Source: Allobosea sp. Tri-44
GTDB lineage: Bacteria > Pseudomonadota > Alphaproteobacteria > Rhizobiales > Beijerinckiaceae
Assembly: GCF_004123845.1 (NCBI RefSeq)
Contig: NZ_NBDP01000005.1
Span: forward strand, 124,001-188,000
Length of the DNA stretch: 64,000 nt
Direction of reading: 5' to 3'
Part shown: positions 59,252 to 64,000 of the stretch, in pieces
How positions within the stretch are numbered: the first letter of the stretch is position 1
How the letters are laid out: each line of letters starts with the position of its first letter
Program-made: the position numbers and the translations under genes
The notes under the pieces: generated by a model
Told to the model about the DNA's origin: nothing
Database searches by the model: none
What the model saw: only the letters and a program-made list of their open reading frames with translations

Positions 59252-59400
59252 CTAGAAGTGAGCAAGATAGCCGCCGTCGACCGGCAGCGTGACACCGGTG
59301 ATGAACGAAGCCTCGGGCGGTGGCCGAGCTCGGCGACGAGTGCCTCAGTCAGCGCATCCAGCCCACCCTTGGTCGCGATGTATTGGTTGGAGTGTGGTGA
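59252..59400 (-). pseudogene. Decayed short-chain dehydrogenase (SDR) fragment
   Basis: Two pieces of an SDR in different frames: NQYIATKGGLDALTEALVAE (catalytic Tyr-x3-Lys helix, about 59400-59323) joined to SFITGVTLPVDGGYLAHF plus stop (59318-59252), the usual C-terminus. The roughly 60 residues normally between them are missing and the frame shifts at the junction. No N-terminal cofactor motif is found upstream. Clearly non-functional. Confidence 0.75.
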
Positions 59401-59613
59401 TCTCCCGGTAAAGCTTCGAGGTGCCCTGCGCCTTCGCCTCGTCCGACGCCAAAAACCCGGCGAAGCCCCGTTCCGTTTCGACAATCCCGGCCGTGCGCAA
59501 TTGCGCATAGCGTATGCCATCAGGTTTCGCCTTACTCACGAGTAAGCTCAGGAATATCGAGTAGAGCTGGAGATACCGCGGCGGCCAACGACCGCGGACT
59601 CAAGGGGAACGTC

Positions 59614-60402
59614 ATGGAACAGGCCGAGAGCCCGGTGCTGCTCACGATCGAGCAGGCCGTCGCCACCGTCACGCTCAATCGTCCGCGCGTGCTGAACGCG
59701 ATCGATCCGCACATGGCGCGGAGCCTTGCGGATGCGATCGAACGCATCGCCCATGATGGCACGGCGCGCGTCCTACTATTGCGCGGCGAGGGTCGCGCCT
59801 TCTGCGCCGGCGGCGACGTCGCCCGCTTCGCGGGGGAAGACCCGGTCGCAGCGGTCGAGGCGATCATCGACCCGTTTCATAGCGCGTTGCGCGCGCTGGA
59901 TGCGCTGAAGCTGCCGACGCTCGCGGCCGTGCAGGGCCCGGTCGCCGGAGCGGGCTTCAGCCTCGCCACGGCCTACGATCTCTGCATCGCGGCGGATGAT
60001 GCCGTCTTCACCATGGCCTATTCCCGCATCGGCGCCTCCCCGGACGGCTCGGCGACCTATCGGCTGCCGCGCCTCGTCGGCGAGCGCAAGGCGCTCGAAC
60101 TCGCCTTTCTCGCTGAGTCAGTGGATGCCGCGCAGGCGCTGGCGCTCGGGCTGGTCAACCGGGTGGTGCCGGCCGCTTCGCTGCAGTCCGAAGCCATGTC
60201 GCTGGCGCGCCGGCTCGCGCAGGGGCCGACGGCCGCCTATGCCCGGATCAAGCATCTCGTCGGCCGTTCGCTCGTCAACGATCTCTCCGCGCAGCTCGAT
60301 CTCGAGCGCGAGGCTTTCCTCGCCGGCACGCGCACGGCAGACTTCAGGGAGGGCGCGCAGGCCTTCCTGGCCAAGCGGCCTCCGCAGTTCGAGGGGCGCT
60401 GA
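59614..60402 (+). CDS. Enoyl-CoA hydratase/isomerase family protein
   Basis: 262 residues of the crotonase fold: VTLNRPRVLNAIDPHMARSL, the oxyanion-hole segments GEGRAFCAGGDVARF and VAGAGFSLATAYDLCIAADD, and the C-terminal DFREGAQAFLAKRPPQFEGR. The start has AAGGGGAACGTC upstream. It ends one base before the ABC ATPase gene, so it heads the importer operon and points to import of a compound degraded via CoA thioesters (branched-chain, fatty or aromatic acid). Confidence 0.92.
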   Translation: MEQAESPVLLTIEQAVATVTLNRPRVLNAIDPHMARSLADAIERIAHDGTARVLLLRGEGRAFCAGGDVARFAGEDPVAAVEAIIDPFHSALRALDALKLPTLAAVQGPVAGAGFSLATAYDLCIAADDAVFTMAYSRIGASPDGSATYRLPRLVGERKALELAFLAESVDAAQALALGLVNRVVPAASLQSEAMSLARRLAQGPTAAYARIKHLVGRSLVNDLSAQLDLEREAFLAGTRTADFREGAQAFLAKRPPQFEGR

Positions 60403-60403
60403 G

Positions 60404-61219
60404 ATGGTTGCTTCGCCCATTCTGGAGGTCTCGGGCGTCTCGCTCGCCTTCGGCGGGGTGCGCGCCCTCAGCGACGTCTCGTTCACGGTGCCGGAAGGCG
60501 CGATCACCGCCGTGATCGGCCCGAACGGCGCCGGCAAGACCTCGCTGTTCAACACGATCTCGGGCTTCTACCGACCGCAGGCGGGCAGCATCCGCTTCGC
60601 CGGCGAAAGCCTCGACGGCGTGCGCGCGCCGCAGCGCGCCGCGCGCGGCCTCGCCCGCACCTTCCAGAACATCGCGCTGTTCCGCGGCATGACCGTGCTC
60701 GACAACATCAAGCTCGGCCGCCACGCCCATATGCGCACCGGCGTGCTCGACGCGCTGCTCTATTGGGGCCGGGCCCAGAAGGAGGAGCTGGAGCTGCGCG
60801 CCGAGATCGAGGAGCGCATCATCGACTTCCTCGAGATCCAGCATATCCGCAACGCCTCGGTCGGCACGCTGTCCTACGGCTTGCAGAAGCGCGTCGAGCT
60901 GGCGCGGGCGCTGGCCATGCGCCCGCGTATCCTGATGCTCGACGAGCCGGTCGCCGGGATGAACCGCGAGGAGACCGAGGATATGGCCCGCTTCATCCTC
61001 GACGTGAAGGAGGAATGGGGCGTCACCATCCTGATGGTCGAGCACGACATGGGCATGGTGATGGACATCTCCGACCATGTCGTGGTGCTGAATTTCGGCC
61101 AGGTCATCGCCAGCGGCACGCCGCGCGACATGCAAGGCAACGAGGCGGTGGTCGCCGCCTATCTCGGCTCGGGCGATGTCGGCGCGATCGCGCGCCGGAT
61201 CAAGGCGGAGGCGGCGTGA
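60404..61219 (+). CDS. livG: Branched-chain amino acid-type ABC transporter ATPase (LivG)
   Basis: 271 residues. Walker A GPNGAGKTSLFN, the LivG-typical RTFQNIALFRGMTVLDNIKL insert, signature SYGLQKRVELARALA, Walker B ILMLDEPVAGMN, and switch-region EHDMGMVMDISDHVVVL. The ATG at 60404 directly follows the hydratase stop; in-frame codons back to 59996 lie within that gene and are ignored. The stop overlaps livH (TGATG). Confidence 0.93.
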   Translation: MVASPILEVSGVSLAFGGVRALSDVSFTVPEGAITAVIGPNGAGKTSLFNTISGFYRPQAGSIRFAGESLDGVRAPQRAARGLARTFQNIALFRGMTVLDNIKLGRHAHMRTGVLDALLYWGRAQKEELELRAEIEERIIDFLEIQHIRNASVGTLSYGLQKRVELARALAMRPRILMLDEPVAGMNREETEDMARFILDVKEEWGVTILMVEHDMGMVMDISDHVVVLNFGQVIASGTPRDMQGNEAVVAAYLGSGDVGAIARRIKAEAA

Positions 61220-62097
61220 TGGACACCCTCTTCCTTGTCGAGGTCACCCTCGCCGGCCTCGGAGCCGGCGCGCTCTATGCCCTGACCGGCGTCGCCTTCG
61301 TGCTGATCTACAAGGCCACGCGCGTGGTGAACCTCGCCATCGGCGAGATCCTGATGCTCGGCGGCTATGCCTTCCTCGGCTTCGCGGCCGGGCTCGGCCT
61401 GTCACCCTGGCTCGCATTGCCGCTCGCCATCGCGGCCGGCGGTGCGCTCGGCTGGCTGGTCGAGCGCGCCCTGATCCGGCCGATGCTGGGCGAGAGCCCG
61501 ATATCGGTGTTCATGGTGACGATCGGCCTCGGCTCGATCCTGGCCGGCGTCGTGCAGCTCGGCTGGGGTGCCGACCCGCTGCGGCTGCCCGAATTCATGC
61601 CGTCGACACCGGTCTTCATCGGCGAGGCCTATCTCGCGCCGAAGGTCGCGATCGGCTTCGTCGCCGCCGCCGTGGTAATCGGGCTCTTCCTCGCTCTGTT
61701 CCGCTTCTCGCGCGGCGGCGTCGCGCTGAAGGCGACGGCGGCCGACCAGGGCGCGGCCTATTCGGTCGGCATCGACGTGCCGCGCGTCTTCTCGGTCGCC
61801 TGGATCCTCGCCTGCGCCACCGCTGCAGGCGCCGGCGTGCTGATCGGGGCTATCGGCGGTATATCGCCGACCATGGGCGTGTTCGGTCTTTCCGTCCTCG
61901 TCGTGGTGATCATCGGCGGCCTCGACTCGATCGCCGGCGCGCTGGTCGGCGGCCTCTTGATCGGGCTGGTCGAGGCGCTCGCCGGCGCCTTCCTCGGCGG
62001 CGAGTTCAAGCTCGTCGTCACCTTCGCGCTGCTGCTCGTGCTGCTGATGGTCCGTCCCTACGGACTGTTCGGCACCCACGAGATCGAGAGGCTGTAG
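61219..62097 (+). CDS. livH: Branched-chain amino acid-type ABC transporter permease (LivH)
   Basis: 292 residues with about eight membrane helices. LivH hallmarks: GAGALYALTGVAFVLIYKAT near the start, VVNLAIGEILMLGGY, and the C-terminal VVVIIGGLDSIAGALVGGLL. Together with LivM it forms the channel. The true cargo of HAAT importers ranges from amino acids to aromatic acids and urea; the leading enoyl-CoA hydratase gene argues for an acid other than leucine. Confidence 0.93.
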   Translation: MDTLFLVEVTLAGLGAGALYALTGVAFVLIYKATRVVNLAIGEILMLGGYAFLGFAAGLGLSPWLALPLAIAAGGALGWLVERALIRPMLGESPISVFMVTIGLGSILAGVVQLGWGADPLRLPEFMPSTPVFIGEAYLAPKVAIGFVAAAVVIGLFLALFRFSRGGVALKATAADQGAAYSVGIDVPRVFSVAWILACATAAGAGVLIGAIGGISPTMGVFGLSVLVVVIIGGLDSIAGALVGGLLIGLVEALAGAFLGGEFKLVVTFALLLVLLMVRPYGLFGTHEIERL

Positions 62098-62101
62098 CGC
62101 C

Positions 62102-63142
62102 ATGCGGATCGGCACGCTCAAGACCAGCTACGCCGCCGACGAGGCGCTGTTCGACACGCCGACGCAACGCGTGCTGCTGGTGCTGCTCGCGCTTGGCGCG
62201 ATCGCCTTTCCCTTCGTCGCCAGCCCCTATTGGCTCTTCCTCGCCTGCCTCTGCGCGATCAATGTCGCAAGCGCAACGGGCCTCAACCTGCTCACCGGCT
62301 ATACCGGCCTCGTCAGCCTCGGCCAGGCCGCCTTCATGAGCGTCGGCGCCTATACCGTCGCCGTGCTGGAGATCCGGCTCGGCACGCCCTTCCTGCTCAA
62401 CCTGCTGATCGGCGCCGGCCTCGCCGCGATGATCGGCATTCTCGTCGGCATTCCCAGCCTCAAGGTGAAGGGGCTCTATCTCGCCATCGCGACGATCGCG
62501 GCCTCGGTCATCCTGCATTTCCTGTTCGCGCACTGGAGCTTGACCGGTGAGTCGCGCGGCCTGTCGATGCCGCCGGCACGCCTGTTCGGGTTGACGCTCG
62601 ACCAGCCCTTCTCGCTCTACTGGCTGATCATGCCGGTGACCTGCCTGATGGTGCTCGGCGCGGCCAACCTGCTGCGCACCAGGATCGGGCGCGCCTTCAT
62701 CGCAATCCGCGACCGCGACATCTCGGCCGAGGTGCTCGGCATTCCCCTGCTGCGCTACAAGCTGACGAGCTTTGCGATCTCGTCCTTCTATGCCGGGCTC
62801 GCCGGTGGGCTCTGGGCCTATTTCTTCCGCGTCGTCACGCCGGAGAGCTTCCCGCTGGTCAATTCGATCTTCTACCTCGCCGCGATCATCGTCGGCGGCA
62901 TGGGGACGATCCTCGGCGGCATCCTCGGCGCGGTCTTCATGACGCTGGTGCCGGAGCTGCTGAAGTTCGTCGCGAACTGGGCGACGCCGATCTACCCGGA
63001 TGCGCTCGCGGCACTGGCGCCGGTGCGCACCATCGTCTTCGGCGGCCTGATCGTCGGCTTCCTGATCTTCGAACCGCGCGGCCTCGCCGAAATCTGGCGG
63101 CGGCTGCGGCGCTTCTTCCATCTCTGGCCGTTCAGGACCTGA
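62102..63142 (+). CDS. livM: Branched-chain amino acid-type ABC transporter permease (LivM)
   Basis: 346 residues, around ten membrane helices. LivM motifs: NLLTGYTGLVSLGQAAFMSV, GIPSLKVKGLYLAIATIA, FIAIRDRDISAEVLGIPLL and the C-terminal IVGGMGTILGGILGAVFM. Starts 4 bp after livH; the next gene, for the binding protein, begins 53 bp later with its own strong ribosome site. Confidence 0.93.
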   Translation: MRIGTLKTSYAADEALFDTPTQRVLLVLLALGAIAFPFVASPYWLFLACLCAINVASATGLNLLTGYTGLVSLGQAAFMSVGAYTVAVLEIRLGTPFLLNLLIGAGLAAMIGILVGIPSLKVKGLYLAIATIAASVILHFLFAHWSLTGESRGLSMPPARLFGLTLDQPFSLYWLIMPVTCLMVLGAANLLRTRIGRAFIAIRDRDISAEVLGIPLLRYKLTSFAISSFYAGLAGGLWAYFFRVVTPESFPLVNSIFYLAAIIVGGMGTILGGILGAVFMTLVPELLKFVANWATPIYPDALAALAPVRTIVFGGLIVGFLIFEPRGLAEIWRRLRRFFHLWPFRT

Positions 63143-63195
63143 GCACTTCGCTGAAACGGCTGCCGGCAAGAGCAGCCAACCCTAGGGAGGATGAG

Positions 63196-64000
63196 ATGAC
63201 GAATACGACACTCGACAGGCGCCAGCTTCTGGCCGGCACCGCGGCGCTCGCCGGTGGATTGGCGCTCGGTGTCAGGCCGCTCGCGGCGCAAGACGGCGGC
63301 GACATCGTGCTCGGCGGCTCGATCCCGCTGACCGGCGTCTTCGCCTTCGCCGGCGTCGGCATCCATGCCGGCATCCAAGACTATCTCAAGATCCTGAACG
63401 ATGGCGGCGGCATCAAGGGCCGCAAGATCAAGTATGTCGCCGAGGACACCGCCTACAAGGTCGACGCCTCGGTCGCCGCCTTCAACAAGATTACCAGCCA
63501 GGAGAAGGTCTCGCTCTACTATGGCGACTCGACCGGCTTCTCGAAGACGATCAATCCCGAGCTCGACCGGCGCGGCAGCATGATCATGGCCGGCGCCTCC
63601 TTCGCGACCGAGCTCAACGATCCCAAGAAGTTCCCGCTGCAGTTCATGGCCGGGCCCGACTACACCGAGATGTTCGGCATTCTCTTACGCTACATCGCCA
63701 AGGAGAAGCCGGGCGCGCGCGTCGCCTTCGTCTATTCCGACAGCGAGTTCGGGCGCGATCCGATCGTGCCGAGCGAGGCCGTCGCCAAGGAGCTGAAGCT
63801 CAGCGTGGTCGAGAAGATCGTGACGCCGCCCGGCAGCGTCGACGTTTCGACCGAGGTGCTGAAGCTGCGCCGCGCCAATCCCGACTTCACGATCTTCCAC
63901 GGCTATGTGCTGGCGCCGATCCCGGAATTCGTGGCGCAGGCGAAGCAGATGGGCATGAAGAGCCAGTTCATGGGCACGTTCTGGACCATGGACAACTCGA
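63196..64000 (+). CDS. livK: Branched-chain amino acid-type ABC transporter substrate-binding protein (3' end outside window)
   Basis: The open reading frame runs off the window after 268 residues. A twin-arginine-like signal (LDRRQLLAGTAALAGGLALG, ending near PLAAQ) is followed by the Peripla_BP_6 fold: IVLGGSIPLTGVFAFAGVGI, ILNDGGGIKGRKIKYVAEDT, YYGDSTGFSKTINPEL and VAFVYSDSEFG. AGGGAGG lies five bases before the ATG at 63196. A livF ATPase gene, absent so far, is expected further downstream. Confidence 0.92.
   Translation, partial: MTNTTLDRRQLLAGTAALAGGLALGVRPLAAQDGGDIVLGGSIPLTGVFAFAGVGIHAGIQDYLKILNDGGGIKGRKIKYVAEDTAYKVDASVAAFNKITSQEKVSLYYGDSTGFSKTINPELDRRGSMIMAGASFATELNDPKKFPLQFMAGPDYTEMFGILLRYIAKEKPGARVAFVYSDSEFGRDPIVPSEAVAKELKLSVVEKIVTPPGSVDVSTEVLKLRRANPDFTIFHGYVLAPIPEFVAQAKQMGMKSQFMGTFWTMDNS

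Noticed and set aside
1..64000. CRISPR arrays, insertion sequences, prophage genes, rRNA genes
   Set aside because: No regularly spaced repeats, transposase or integrase motifs, phage structural genes or rRNA signatures were seen on either strand.

Overview
The window is GC-rich, densely coding chromosomal DNA. Gene content points to a free-living alphaproteobacterium of the Hyphomicrobiales, most like Bosea or a close relative. The grounds are a NasS/NasT-controlled nitrate assimilation operon, the aminotransferase-hom-glpX neighbourhood, class I PHA synthase, several TRAP and ABC importers, and an intergenic palindrome of a type common in Hyphomicrobiales. The taxonomic call is inference from gene content. 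No prophage, insertion sequence, CRISPR array or rRNA operon was seen.

Layout. 1-6 kb: end of a sugar ABC permease gene, a REP-like inverted pair, then an Lrp regulator divergent from diaminopropionate ammonia-lyase, a glutathione transferase, a PaiB-like flavoprotein, a MocR regulator and a class II aldolase. 6-18.4 kb: a complete assimilatory nitrate system on the minus strand. NasT and NasS are followed by a leader with an ANTAR-type double hairpin and terminator, then nitrate-binding protein, FAD oxidoreductase, nitrate reductase, ABC permease, ABC ATPase, nitrite reductase and an Fe-S/flavin reductase. 18.8-23.4 kb: an OmpR regulator convergent with a hybrid histidine kinase that is co-transcribed with a periplasmic binding protein (a TorTSR-like arrangement). 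23.8-29.9 kb: a FecI-FecR-TonB receptor-binding protein-siderophore reductase iron cassette with a repeated ECF-type promoter motif. 30.2-44.8 kb: tRNA-Gln, glpK, ppx/gppA, rlmE, aroQ, a three-gene TRAP importer with its GntR regulator, glpX, hom, a 2OG-oxygenase-like gene, an alanine/LL-DAP-type aminotransferase and a GST. 44.8-49.5 kb: phaC, a FadL porin and a fumarylacetoacetate-hydrolase-family enzyme. 49.9-53 kb: argC behind a putative arginine attenuator, a small P-loop kinase and agmatinase. 53-59.4 kb: NIPSNAP, fused TRAP permease, TRAP binding protein and SDR, then GNAT and small exported cysteine proteins. 59.6-64 kb: an enoyl-CoA hydratase followed by a branched-chain-amino-acid-type ABC importer that runs off the window.

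Functional logic. Nitrate enters through NrtABD and is reduced by NasA, with electrons probably supplied by the FAD protein through NasA's C-terminal [2Fe-2S] domain. NirA then reduces nitrite, with the downstream Fe-S/FAD/NADPH protein as its probable electron donor. NasS senses nitrate and releases NasT, which would act on the leader hairpins.

The most striking regulatory object is upstream of argC. A consensus sigma70-type promoter places the start point at or next to the ATG of a 19-codon ORF with three consecutive Arg codons. A Rho-independent terminator follows, and three segments can pair alternatively as expected for arginine attenuation. This was read directly from sequence and is untested. 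Other points of interest are the duplicated ECF promoter in the iron locus, a phytanoyl-dioxygenase-like gene set into the hom neighbourhood, a tandem pair of exported two-cysteine paralogues, and two decayed gene fragments (enolase superfamily and SDR).
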